A stretch of DNA of 64,000 nt, taken from NCBI GenBank assembly GCA_963575745.1, contig CAUYUJ010022549.1, forward strand, positions 58,009-122,008. Reading direction: 5' to 3'. Below are positions 1 through 9,827 of the stretch, one piece after another (within the stretch, counting starts at the first letter, position 1; each line of letters begins with the position of its first letter). The notes below the pieces were generated by a model. That model was not told the origin of the DNA. It did not search any database and saw nothing but the letters and a program-made list of their open reading frames with translations. Both the position numbers and the translations under genes were made by a program. This DNA comes from Prorocentrum cordatum (taxonomy: Eukaryota > Sar > Dinophyceae > Prorocentrales > Prorocentraceae).

Positions 1-25
1 CTTCGTCTGGCGACCGACTCCTGGC

Positions 26-1492
26 ATGGAGGACACGGAGCAGTGCAACCTACCTCCCTGGGGCAACTGGATCGACTGCTGGACGAGTGGCGATTGGAAC
101 GCCGTATGGTCCTGCGGGAACTGTCTTGCTCACATCTACGACGCTGCTCCATCCGCCATCAACCGCATCCTTGCGCGCGACGCGCCATCGATGTATCCAG
201 TCCCCCCCCCCCCACAGCACGGACATCCAAGAAGAGAAAAGTGGGCGCGGGTGGCCTCGCCCTCGCACCTGGCAAAGAAAGAGCGCAAGTACCACGCTGT
301 GACGACGACGACGAGTGCTGGTCACCATCTGAGACGTCGCCACTACCCGAACTCAAGTCAGAACGAGTTGACGCAATCGAGAAAACGTTTCCGGACATCA
401 GGATCCTGCAATTGCCAGACGTGGCCAACGCCAGATTCGACCTGTTCTTCCAGGCGTGGACCGACGACAACAGCGGCACACAGGGACACGTGACAGTTCA
501 AATGTGCCTGCACCGCAGACGCATCCACTCAATTGCCAACGACATATTCTACGTACTGGAAAACCAGTACGAGGTGCCAGACAGGGTTGGACGTCAACTG
601 GCTCAACGTTCTGGCCTGCTCCGCCCTGGCCTGGGCGTTTCCTCCCTCGGGGCTCACTGCCGACGGGTTGGTGCCAGGCACGGAATGGGGCGGCAAAAGG
701 CGGGCCGCTGGACTGGTCGCGCAACGCCTCACCGGGAAGGGCGATCGGCTAAGGAAGCTGTGGGTGGCACACGTCAACGAGACCATTCACGGGGACAAAG
801 ACCCGAGGGTCCATAGCACAGACCAACTTGCTCACTGGCTGGCCAGACTTGACATCGAGGACGCCCCCGACCATGTGATACGTCTGGACAGCGTTAACTT
901 GGGAACACTGGACACATGCACGCGCCCACGTGGGATTGGATTTCGACCAATCGTCCCAAGCCGCACCACTGCACCGGAAAACATGTCCTTTCAGCAGCTC
1001 ATGGAGCGAATGGCCATATTGGCTGATAACGCCAAGGGGAACATCTCGGCCCTGTGCGACCCAGGCTCCCAACGGATACGCGACGATGAGGAGAGTCTGG
1101 GCCCCTTGGTCAGCGTGGTCATGAACGCCTCTCTCGTGGGGCAATTATTTCCTGCCCGCCCTGGCACGAGCCGAAGCGGACTGCCACTGTGCCGATCTGA
1201 AGGTCCACGAACAGCGACAAGAGAGATCATAAGCAGCTCTGGAAGCGAGCCTGCTGCCGCCGCAGATGAACTCAGGGGCCCGGACGGCGACCTCCTGGAC
1301 TACGACCCGAGCCAGGTGGGCGAGGGGTCTGCAGCGGCCGAGGTAGATGAGTCTGAAGGAAGCCCAGCTACAGGCGAGGGTCACAATGCCAGGACGTCTG
1401 ACGACGAAACACCCAGCGTCACAGACGATAGACCCCCGCTGCCGAGAAAGCGAGATCCGCCACACTGGGCCCCTTCAGAATGGTACGTGTGA
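26..1492 (+). pseudogene. Hypothetical protein, frame-broken (first part)
   Basis: I do not recognise this protein. The reading frame is open to the left edge of the window, so the gene may start upstream; the first Met is at 26. Three stretches with protein-like composition follow each other in shifting frames: 26 to about 200 (Trp/Cys-rich, with WGNWIDCWTSGDWNAVW), about 214-590 (a basic KKRK stretch, then FPDIRILQLPDV), and about 590-1492 (ending in an acidic, Pro/Ser-rich tail). The first frame change coincides with a run of 12 C at 202-213, the second lies near 575-600. Frame 3 ends at TGA 1490-1492, yet the same frame stays open beyond it. It could be a decayed gene, exons of a live gene joined across introns I cannot define, or assembly errors in homopolymers. 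No domain can be named. Confidence 0.35.
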
Positions 1493-2629
1493 GGCAGGGA
1501 ACAGAGCGGCAGACGAGAAAATCGAGACGCTCCCATTCAGCGCACCGCTGAAGACAGGACTGGTTCCTCGCGCGGGCACAGGGATCAGTGGAGTTACGAC
1601 AGGTCCTCAGACCGCCGGGCCATGCAGTCTCGCGGCGACGCCTGGCGTTACCAGAACGTGCGAACGGGAAATGACGGGATATTCAATCATGGCAAATGGG
1701 TGCCGGTCTCCAAGAACCCGCTGACCATCCACGAGCCCAAGAAGAACGACGGGTCCACGATGCACAAGGCACCACTGGGCACGATCGACTCACAATACCC
1801 CGGGGGGTCCGACAGCGCCTTCGTAGAGGGAACTAGGCATCATGTTCAGCGACCTCTGGGTTGCACGCTGCCAAAACCTGCCCCACTGGCGCCCAGCCGA
1901 CTTTCAACCCAGCGCTGCAGCCGCCGGGCGCGCGCCGAAATTTCCTCCACGCGCGGGGCGCTGCAGGCTGCAGGCTACGATGTGCACCGCGCCGACCAGA
2001 TCATGCGCGCCAAGGCCAACTTTCGCAGCCCAACTGACAGGCCCCCGGCAGTCAGTAACGCCTCCAGCTCGAGCGCTGCCAGCAGCAGCGGGGCTGCCGC
2101 CCCCAGGTTCCACGCAGCGGGAGAGCGCCCGAGCAAGAGGAAAGGCAAGGCGGAGGACGGGCCCGACTCATTGGGCAAGGCTGGGAAGAGCAACCGTGCA
2201 ACCCAGAGCCCGTGGAGTCATGGAGCGAGGGGCGGTGTCTTCAGTAACACCGAGTGTGGCGCACCACCCAGTTTCGCTGAGATGCGGCTCTGGCATCGCA
2301 CCGGGTATGTGGTGCACCTGGCAGCGCCGCGCGCCTACGCTGGTAGCTCTCTTTCTTATGCGTGCGGCGGTCTGCCGCGTTCCCTTGCTCTCCTTCTCTT
2401 TCGGCCTCCTACGCAGTCACCGCTCAGCGCGGCTTCAGTCTGGCAGTTCACCGTGATTGCCCCTGCCGAGCGCCCCATTGAAGAGCGCCCGGGATGCTGC
2501 GTCGACGGCGTCTCCGCGCGGGCCTTTGCAGCAACTAGTGCGCGTCTAAACAAGAAAGCACGCCTGGCCCACGCCTGCTGGCGCACGCGGGGCGGCGCGC
2601 CAGCCCAATGGAAGACCTGGTCGTCGTGA
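1493..2629 (+). pseudogene. Hypothetical protein, in-frame continuation after TGA
   Basis: Directly after TGA 1490-1492 the same frame runs on without a stop to 2629. The first part is Arg/Ser/Asp-rich (REQSGRRENRDAP), followed by a plausible folded segment around 1622-1780 (WRYQNV, GIFNHGKWVPV) and a Ser/Ala/Lys-rich low-complexity tail up to about 2230. The composition of the last 400 bases (2230-2629) is less protein-like, and the true end may be earlier. The continuity suggests that this and the preceding entry were one gene interrupted by a stop codon. No family was recognised. An internal Met at 1622 could serve as an independent start, but nothing argues for it. Confidence 0.3.
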
Positions 2630-4190
2630 TTGCTTGCTACTTCGCGGCTGTAAGAGCCCAGCTTTACCCGGGACTTCGCGTGGGGGGCAACGGCGAGCTG
2701 GTGCCAGTGGCGGGCTTGCCGATGAAATCTTCGATGTAGAGCGCCTGGCGTGCGCGTCAGTGTACGCAGGGTTTTGGTGAGCTCTCCTCCTTCTGCATCA
2801 GCGGTTAGCTGACTCTCCCTCTCCTGTTTCACTGGGGCGTTCCCTCGCGGCTGGGGTTGCCGCCGATGCCGCTGTCGGACGGTGCTCCGTCAGCTTTGTC
2901 TCGGAGAGCCCCAAAAAACGTTCAACCCCAGCTGCGAGTGCAACCTGGGGTGCGGGTTTTTCCTTGCCACGAGACCATCACCCTGGGTTGCACTCATTCC
3001 GGTTTTCGACAACCTTCATGCGTGGTTGCACATATTTCGCTCGTTGTGCGTCGACGTAGGAAGGGACCTTCGCCCTTGATTGCGCGTATAATTTTGCTTT
3101 TTTTTTTTTTGGGGGGGGGGGTCACCCGGGGTTGCGCATCTAGGTTTCCCCAGGGCCCTTCACCCCAGGTTGCGCGCGCATCTGGGGTTGCACGTGTCCC
3201 CGCACAAAGTATTGCATTGGGGGTGGGCGGCGAGGTGCCCGCCGGCTGCCTTAGGCCAGCGCCGCCCCCCTGCTGATGGCCGAAAGGGTTCGGTGGGGTT
3301 CCGATGCTCGTGTCTCTTTTTTTTCTTCCCTCCTCTCCTTCCGCGCGTGTGCCTGGCGTGCACTTCCTTTCCTCCCCTCCTGCATCCTAATGCTGCAGCG
3401 GTTAGCTGCCGCACCTGGGTGCCTACCGTGCCTGACGTGCACTTCCCCTCCTCTCCTTTGTTTCACCGGGTTTATCCCACGCGGTTGGGGTTGCCGCCAA
3501 TTCCGCTGTCAGATGGTGCTCTGACAGCCTGACTTCCATGCAAGGTTCACACTGGGACTGGGCGGTCAGGTGGCCCTGGGCCTGCTCCTGGCTGGCGTCG
3601 GCCTCCACTGGTGCCCGCAAGGGTTCCGTGGGGTCTCGCTACGAATTCCATGCAAGGATCACACTGGGGATGGGCGGTCAGGTGGCCCCTGGCCTGCTCC
3701 TGGCTGGTGTCGGCCTCCACTGGTGACCGAAAGGGTTCAGTGGGGTCTCGCTACGCTGCCGACCTCTACGGTGCAAGGACTTCGGCATGTGTGGCTCTGT
3801 GCGCCCGTCGGCTACTTTCTCCTGCAAGGACTTCGCTTGCGACATGTGCCACTGTTGCACAAACAAGAGGGTCTGCAGTTTGCAGTCCTATCTGTGACGA
3901 GGTTGCCCCTATTCACTCTTGCGCTGACACGATGCAACTGTGTCGCCTACGGCACGGACGTCGTCCGGGTGTGCCTGTCGGTTAACCCTGTTCCTCTCTG
4001 ACGGTGCCTTGTGCCGATTCACACCGAGTGATTTTTTTTTCTGCGTGTTTATGGTCGCGCCGCCGCGCCGTTTTGGCTGCGCTTACGTGATGGTCGCCAC
4101 CGGGATATCCACGCCACTGGGTTGGGAGTGTCGTTTCTGGCTCTTCTTCTGAGTGGCTGCCCGCGCGCTCGCTTCGCTTGCCTCTCTTTT
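2630..4190. other. Gene-free stretch with short dispersed repeats
   Basis: No convincing coding sequence. Variants of a word around CTGGGGTTGC recur between 2850 and 3230. A module of about 45 bases ending in a TCAGC/ACAGC box occurs at about 2850 and again at about 3481, and the phrase 'gaaagggttc..tggggt' occurs near 3282, 3630 and 3728. A GC-rich run with poly-T then poly-G is at 3100-3121. Confidence 0.5.
3534..3757 (+). repeat. Two-copy tandem repeat, about 112 bp unit
   Basis: Two adjacent copies start with TTCCATGCAAGG (ATG at 3538 and 3650, period 112) and run through 'ggcggtcaggtggccc' and 'cctgctcctggctgg' to 'ggggtctcgctacg'. They differ by a handful of substitutions. Both frames through it are open, which creates spurious coding sequences. 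Confidence 0.8.
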
Positions 4191-4480
4191 CTTGCTGACT
4201 AATCGCGGCCTGGCTCGTGTTCGGACGGCTTTCGGGTTGTTTCGCGAGCCCGCATACCAAAAAGTATCCCCACAAACCCCTCCCCTGAGCGGCAGCGAGG
4301 CTCGCCTCCTGTTTGTTCCTCCCCCCGTTTTCTCTTTTCTCTTTTTGCTCCTCTTTCTCCCTGCGGGCGTAATTTAAACCGTTGCTCGTGTGCTGCGCTC
4401 CTGGACGCCGCCCGACTTTTCTCGACGCGGTCGCGATCAAAACTGTAGACGCGGTCGCGATCAAAACAGTATCCCCACAA
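4190..4480 (+). repeat. Dispersed module upstream of the sulfatase (also at 62180-62455)
   Basis: The block contains GAGCGGCAGCGAGGCTCGCC followed by 'tcctgtttgttcctcc', a pyrimidine stretch, a GGACGCCG-type box, and GTATCCCCACA near its end. The same order of boxes recurs at about 62180-62455. The word GTATCCCCACA appears twice here (near 4265 and 4470), and an 18-20 base unit with GCGGTCGCGATCAAAAC is repeated in tandem at about 4429-4468. It may be a shared 5' region or promoter-like unit, or a small mobile repeat. Confidence 0.5.
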
Positions 4481-4483
4481 GCC

Positions 4484-4506
4484 TCTGTAACCACCTTTAG
4501 CTCAAG
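4484..4506 (+). other. Probable dinoflagellate spliced-leader relic
   Basis: The stretch TCTGTAACCACC followed by TTTAGCTCAAG aligns with the 22-nt dinoflagellate trans-spliced leader (5' part CCGTAGCCATT, 3' end GGCTCAAG) with about five substitutions and one extra base; the terminal GCTCAAG is intact. It lies about 110-140 bases upstream of the candidate sulfatase start codons, where a genomically fixed leader is expected if a processed mRNA was reinserted. The degree of match is seen directly; its origin is inferred. Confidence 0.55.
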
Positions 4507-4642
4507 CGAAGGGCGGTCGCCAGCCGCCGCCGCGGGCGCGCAGATGCCGTGGCACACATTCGACAGACCCGCGCCGCGCACTGGCGATCCTCCGGCCCGT
4601 CGGCGCTGCCCGCTAATGCCAGCGGGCGTGCTGGGCGCCCCA

Positions 4643-6313
4643 ATGCCGTGGCAAGCTCGGTCGTTCGTCGTTCAGCTCCTCTGCTTCGTCGCCTGCGCAC
4701 CGCCGGCGGCGGCCGCCCCGCCAGAGGACTGCACCGCGTGCGCCGCTGCTCCCGCGGAGGAGGATTGCTCCAGCAGCACGTGCCGCGTGTCCCTGCTCCA
4801 GAGCCGGCGCGAGGTGACATCGCCGAAGGCCTCGGAGAGCGCGGCTCTCGGCGCGAAGCTCTTTCCGACGAAGCCGAATATCGTGCTCTTCTTGCCTGAC
4901 GACATGTACTTCGAAGATTATTCCCCGTGGGATCAGAATGGATTCGCTCCCGCGGTGCCGAGCCGCATCCCAGTGACGTCCGAGCCCACCAATAATGGCG
5001 GGGTCATGCCGAACCTCGAGAAGATAGCTCAGTCTGGTGCCACTTTCGCGAGAGCGTACACCGCCTCGCCGTTATGTACACCTTCGCGTTATTCCATTAT
5101 GACTGGGCGATACCCGTCTCGAAGCTTATATGGTATTGACAAAGTAAGCGAGTATTTCCCTGACATCTCCGAAGGCTTTGTGGGTCAGTACAGTATGTTG
5201 GGCCAGGGATACAACGATCAGGTGAGCACAATCGGCATCGCTCTGCAAAGTCTAGGCTACGCTACCGGCATGATGGGCAAGTGGCACTTGACCCCATCCG
5301 AGGAGGCAAATTTCACCTCCCCGTACTCGGACCAGACAGCCCATGTGATGCGTTCAGGATTCGATTTTGTCGATGGCCTGTATATCGCGAACATGTGCGA
5401 CTGCAGCGACCATATTTGCGATACGTTCAATCACAACTTGGAGTGGATGTTGGACAGGGCACTCTACTTCATGGACGACGCGGTGACAAAAGGAAAGCCT
5501 TTTTTTCTTTTCTTTTCTCCGACCCCGCCGCACAATCCGCCAGCAGAGGACTCGTTGCTTGGGCACTTCACCCCATATCAGACACCAGCTGGGACTTTGG
5601 CGAGCGCTCCTGACGTATCCAAGTATTGTTCAAGCTGCAGGCTCGCGAAACGGAAGGAGATCTGGGACAGCGTCGCCGATATCTCGAACACGTCCGAGTA
5701 TGGGTCTTGCAGACACTTGTTGGCAGCCCTGCGCTGGATCGACGAGTCGCTAGGGGTGCTCTACGACTTCCTCTCTGAGCGGGATGTAATCGGGGACACG
5801 TATATCGTCGTATCGACTGACCACGGGCCGGCCAAGTTTTCGTTGTACGAGTTGGGCACTCGGGTGCCGCTTTACGCCGCCGGTCCGGGCATCCGAGCCG
5901 GCACCGTGGTGGAAGAGCCAGTCATCCACACGGACATGGCGCTGACGCTCTTGACTTGGGCCGGGGATTCTGAAGGAGCTTCCTTGCCGATGAGCTCGGA
6001 CGGGCTCAGTTGGTCGTCTTTGGTCTCTGGGGAGGCGAGTTCCCTGGACCGAGAGTCGATCACAACGCAGTCGTATTTTGACACGGCGACCACGACCAGA
6101 GAAGGCATGAAGAGATACGCGTGCCGCACCAGTCTCATCATCAATAGGACACTCACCAAGCTGCAAGACCCCATTCTCATTGATGAGTGCTCCTCTCTTG
6201 TCACGGACTTGGCTCTTTTTGTGGGCGATGCTTACCCGGCCCTCTACGATGAGGTCCAAGTGTACAATATAGTTTCCGACCCAGCGGAGCAAGAGAACCT
6301 TGAGCGTTTTTGA
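4643..6313 (+). CDS. Secreted formylglycine-dependent sulfatase (arylsulfatase family)
   Basis: The predicted 556-residue protein hydrolyses sulfate esters; the substrate cannot be told. A hydrophobic N-terminus (about residues 1-24) looks like a signal peptide and is followed by a Cys-rich linker ending in CRVSLLQ, a motif I associate with dinoflagellate secreted proteins. The catalytic domain begins with KPNIVLFLPDD (metal-binding Asp pair, residues 86-87). The C-T-P-S-R signature at 145-149 (codon 5075) carries the Cys that becomes formylglycine. GKWH (residues 212-215), TPPH (His297) and STDHG with Lys398 supply the remaining active-site and metal ligands. The C-terminus has the usual late-domain pattern YNIVSDPAEQENL and stops shortly after, so a slightly shortened tail is possible. 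There are no introns. Met 4643 is chosen because the signal peptide follows immediately; Met 4616 adds nine residues and Met 4544 is less likely. Confidence 0.9.
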   Translation: MPWQARSFVVQLLCFVACAPPAAAAPPEDCTACAAAPAEEDCSSSTCRVSLLQSRREVTSPKASESAALGAKLFPTKPNIVLFLPDDMYFEDYSPWDQNGFAPAVPSRIPVTSEPTNNGGVMPNLEKIAQSGATFARAYTASPLCTPSRYSIMTGRYPSRSLYGIDKVSEYFPDISEGFVGQYSMLGQGYNDQVSTIGIALQSLGYATGMMGKWHLTPSEEANFTSPYSDQTAHVMRSGFDFVDGLYIANMCDCSDHICDTFNHNLEWMLDRALYFMDDAVTKGKPFFLFFSPTPPHNPPAEDSLLGHFTPYQTPAGTLASAPDVSKYCSSCRLAKRKEIWDSVADISNTSEYGSCRHLLAALRWIDESLGVLYDFLSERDVIGDTYIVVSTDHGPAKFSLYELGTRVPLYAAGPGIRAGTVVEEPVIHTDMALTLLTWAGDSEGASLPMSSDGLSWSSLVSGEASSLDRESITTQSYFDTATTTREGMKRYACRTSLIINRTLTKLQDPILIDECSSLVTDLALFVGDAYPALYDEVQVYNIVSDPAEQENLERF

Positions 6314-6749
6314 GGTCAGTGGGCGCATTATCTGGTTGCCACAGGAACCACTTCATATGTAGGTGCACATTGAGCGCCGACAGAGATTACACCGTCGACT
6401 CCGCAGATCTGCTCTGTCCTAGCACCTCGCAGCGGATTGCCCCGATTTTCTTGAAGGGCTTCCCCCCCGGTGTGTCATATGCATCACGGGGGACCGGGCC
6501 CGGGGGCCGGGGGCCCGACCCTCGCGACACCGCAAGTGTGGGGCCCGGGGGCCCAGGCCCGCCTCTTGGGAGGCCTGAAATCGCCTCGGGGAGCCCTCAG
6601 ACGGCAGTCCCGGCGGCCCCAGACGGTCTCGAGACACCCCCAAGACGCCGTCCAGGGGTCTCTGGCGACGCACGGTGCGTTTCAAACTGCCCCGGAGGCC
6701 TCCGAGACGCCCCAAGAGGCCTTCACGATGCCACCGAGCATTGCACACA
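6314..6749. other. GC-rich non-coding spacer after the sulfatase
   Basis: No gene is seen. At 6490-6570 there are several GGGCCCGGG-type palindromic runs, and from 6580 to 6730 the sequence takes on the AAGAGGCC/AGACGCC flavour of the local repeat family. Open frames here are a composition effect. Confidence 0.5.
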
Positions 6750-7290
6750 CACACACACACTTACGCTTACACTTACACTTACACTTGCACTTGCACTTGC
6801 ACTTGCACTTGCACTTGTACTTGCACTTGCACTTGCACTTACACTTGCACTTACACTTGCACTTGCACTTACACTTACACTTACACTTACACTTACACCT
6901 ACACTTACACTTGCACTTGCACTTGCACTTGCACTTGCACTTACGCATGCACTTGCACTTGCACTTGCACTTGCACTTGCACTTACACTTACACGTGCAC
7001 TTGCATTTACACTTACACTTACATTTACACACAGACACACACAGACACACACAGACACACACAGACACACACAGACACAGACACACACACACACGAACAC
7101 ACACAGACACACACACAGACAGACACACAGACACACACAGACACACACACAGAGACACACAGACAAGCAGACACACAGACAGACACACAGACAGACTGAC
7201 TGACAGACTGACAGACAGACAGACAGACAGACAGACTGACAGACTGACAGACTGACTGACACACAGACTGACAGACAGACAGAAACTCGC
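6750..7290. repeat. Hexanucleotide and CA/CAGA simple-sequence array
   Basis: A short (CA)n run at about 6745-6758 leads into a hexanucleotide array alternating CTTACA and CTTGCA (about 6760-7025). This switches to CAGACACA-type octamers (7026-7190) and then to GACAGACT/GACAGACA tetramer mixtures (7190-7285). The long open frames on both strands encode only Thr-Leu, Cys-Lys or Ser-Val repeats and are not genes. Confidence 0.95.
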
Positions 7291-8185
7291 TTGCACCAGC
7301 ACCTGGGCCGATCTAGAGGACGATTTTGTAGATTTCGCTATTTCCCAGACGAATTCCGGTAGTGCTGTATAGTAGCTTTCTGGGTGCTTCGGCCCCGGGC
7401 TGCAGCGCCCCCGCGGCGTTTCAAGCGGGAACCGACATTCGCTGAGTCGCGAAATGGCATTCGCGACAGGAGTTTTTGTTGCTTGATTGGTGACCTCCTC
7501 GAGAAGCCTTGCCCTTGGCTTGCCCGGTGCTTGGCAACAGACAGCCACGCGACTACTTGAATTGAATGCGCTTCTCATGCAGTAGTCTCACTCACTCAGA
7601 ACAGTTGCCACGTTTTTTCATGCTGCAAGGAACAGGCAGTGTAGCGGACCCCCACCAGCTACCGCTCGGGGGAGCGACGTGCTTCACCTGTAAGGATCTG
7701 GCCTTCGGTCGTTACGCAAGAGCTTGCAATCTCAAGCATCATGGTCCGCGACAGGGTTAAGCGCCTCTGTGAAGCCCTTATGAAATCATTTTGTCCCGCT
7801 GCTGCTGTCTTCACTATTGTATGCTTATGGCTAGTGATAGTGTTCTCTGCGGCAGTCTCGGCAGGCATCTGCCAGTACTTGGGCTAGTTTCGAAGACTTC
7901 CTTTGAAGTTGGCGTTCCGCGCTGTCTGGCCCAAGGTGGCCTTGAGTTTGCGTGATGCCGAAGCGCCCATTTTCCTTCATCGTGTTCGCTGTACCCTTCC
8001 GAATTCTGAGCCTTTCTTGGCTACATTTTTCCTCATTGCCGCAGGACGGCCCGCCTGCTCTCTTGGTTAGGGGGAGTCTCATCGTGCACAAGCAGAGGCC
8101 GTCAAGATGCCACCCAAGAGCGCCCCGAGAGGACAAAATCATTGATGTTGTTTTGTAGAAGTTATTTGCATTCTCTTTTCTCGTG
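7291..8185. other. Apparently unique non-coding stretch
   Basis: This is a lower-GC, non-repetitive segment without a convincing open frame on either strand. No motif was recognised. It could hold introns or an untranslated region, but nothing in the sequence shows this. Confidence 0.4.
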
Positions 8186-8189
8186 TTTC

Positions 8190-8820
8190 CGGCGCCAAAG
8201 CACCGCCCAAGAGGCTTCCCAAACCGTTCCAAGACGGCCCAAGAGGCCCCCAAGAGAGCCCCAAGACGGCCCGAGAGAGCCCCGAGACGACCCCTGAGCC
8301 GCCCAACACGGCGCAAGAGGGTGCCAAGAAGGCCCCCAAAGGGGCCCATGAGAGGGAACGCGAACCGAAAAATCAAACTCTCCGCCCCAAGATGCCCCCA
8401 AGAGGCCCCGAGATGCCCCCAGGAAGCCCCCAAGAGGCCCCAAGAGGCCCCCAAGAGGCCCCAAGAGGCCCCCAGGAAGCCCAAAAGAGGCTCCAAGAGG
8501 CCCCAAGACGGCACCCAAAAGGCTTCACAACTCTTTCTAATAGGCCCTCGAAGACATGCCAAGAAGGTCCCATGACGACTTCAGGAAACAGTCCAGGATG
8601 CTCCGAGGATGCCCCAAGAGGCCTCCAAGAGAGCCCAAGAGGTCCCCCTCAGAGGCCCTCAAGCGGCCTCAAGCAGCATCCAGGAGGCCAGAAAGAGGCC
8701 CCCAAGAGCCCAGCGGTCCAGGCGGGGGCCGAACGAACATTTCCAGCCTTGGGCTCCGGGAAGCCCAACAGGAAACCCCACGCAACTCGCAAGACCCCCC
8801 CCCGACGCTTTCGAGACGCC
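8190..8820. repeat. 'aagaggcc' repeat array (reverse orientation of 'ggcctctt')
   Basis: Degenerate short units such as CCCCAAGAGGCC and CCAAGACGGCC follow each other for about 600 bases. The same family occurs in forward orientation at 10.9-11.2, 11.7-12.3, 12.7-12.8, 31.6-34.0 and 63.1-63.7 kb, and in this orientation at 26.7-29.3 kb. Overlapping open frames in several phases encode Pro/Arg- or Gly/Leu-rich low-complexity polypeptides and are rejected as genes. Confidence 0.85.
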
Positions 8821-8933
8821 CACATTCATGTGCATAGATGTTGAGGGAAACCGTGGAGAGAACGGGCTTAAACAGGTTTAGACCAGAGCCTGGTACGCTA
8901 CCCTTCCGCAGCCTCCTTGGCACAAAAGTTATC

Positions 8934-9827
8934 ATGGTAGCGGAGCTGGCTACGGCCAGCTCCCGCTGGGCGCCCCCCCCGCGGCTAGGGGCGCTGGCCA
9001 TAGCTCTCGCGGCCGCGGCCGCAGGGCGAGCGATCCACGGCAACCAGCTGACATACCAGCCTGACAAGGTCTACGTGACCAAGCAGCTTGACGAGGCCTA
9101 CGTGACCAAGCAGCTGGACGAGGTCTACGTGACCACAGGAGCGCTGGACGAGGTCTACGTGGCCACAGACAAGCAGGACGAGATCTACGTGACCACAGAC
9201 GAGCAGGACGAGGTCTACGTGACCACAGACGTGCAGAACGAGGTCTACGTGACCATGACGGAGCCTGGTGTTGAGTGCCAGGGCTTTGGGCTGAAGCCAC
9301 CAACGGTCGACGGCCACGAGGAAACGTGGACGGAGTGGGGCTTCGTGATGAGGGCGTACCTGGGAGGCCAAAGGGTGCAAGCGCTGAATCTCTTAGAGGC
9401 GGCCGAGCAGCGAGGAGACCCAGACATCACCATGGCGGAGGCCTTGCGTCGTCTGGGAGCTGAAGGAGTTACGGCAACGAAGAAGATGTTCTTCGCGCTG
9501 GTCACGGCAGTGAAGGGCTGCGTGCAGATGCTGATCAGGAGCGTAGAAGATCAGATCGGAGCGCTGGCGTGGCGAGCGTTGATCAAACGCTGCGAGCCTG
9601 CGACGGCAATGAGGGCGCAGAGTATCATGACGGCGATTCTCAATGTGAAGAATTTCCCTTCGGACTTGGCGGGGTTCGAGCAGTGCCACTCGGATTGGGC
9701 GCGCGACATCCGGCGCTATGAGACAGCGTCAGGAGAGGTGTTCAACGCAGGAGTCAAGAAGAGCATCTACCTACAGAAGGCGCCGAATAACACCAGGACG
9801 GCACTGCAGATGCCAGTCTGTTTCTGA
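8934..9827 (+). pseudogene. Ty1/copia-like Gag, truncated, with N-terminal decapeptide repeats
   Basis: The frame opens at Met 8838 or 8934. After an Ala/Leu-rich hydrophobic stretch come seven tandem 9-10-residue units of the form DEVYVTTDxQ (about 9058-9260). A Gag-like region follows: a Trp pair (ETWTEWGF), then LIKRCEPATAMRAQSIMTAI and a KSIYLQKAPNNTR segment. This resembles the capsid (UBN2-like) region of Ty1/copia elements found in dinoflagellates; the assignment is from memory of that pattern, not a search. The coding sequence ends abruptly: the stop at 9825-9827 lies where a GGTTCC minisatellite begins, and no protease, integrase or RT follows. It is therefore a 5' fragment of an element. 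No LTR was found. Confidence 0.55.

Noticed and set aside
6470-7578. Long Thr/Leu-, His/Leu-, Ser/Val- and Cys/Lys-repeat frames on both strands
   Set aside because: They are translations of the CTTACA/CTTGCA and CAGACACA arrays; all phases lack stops.
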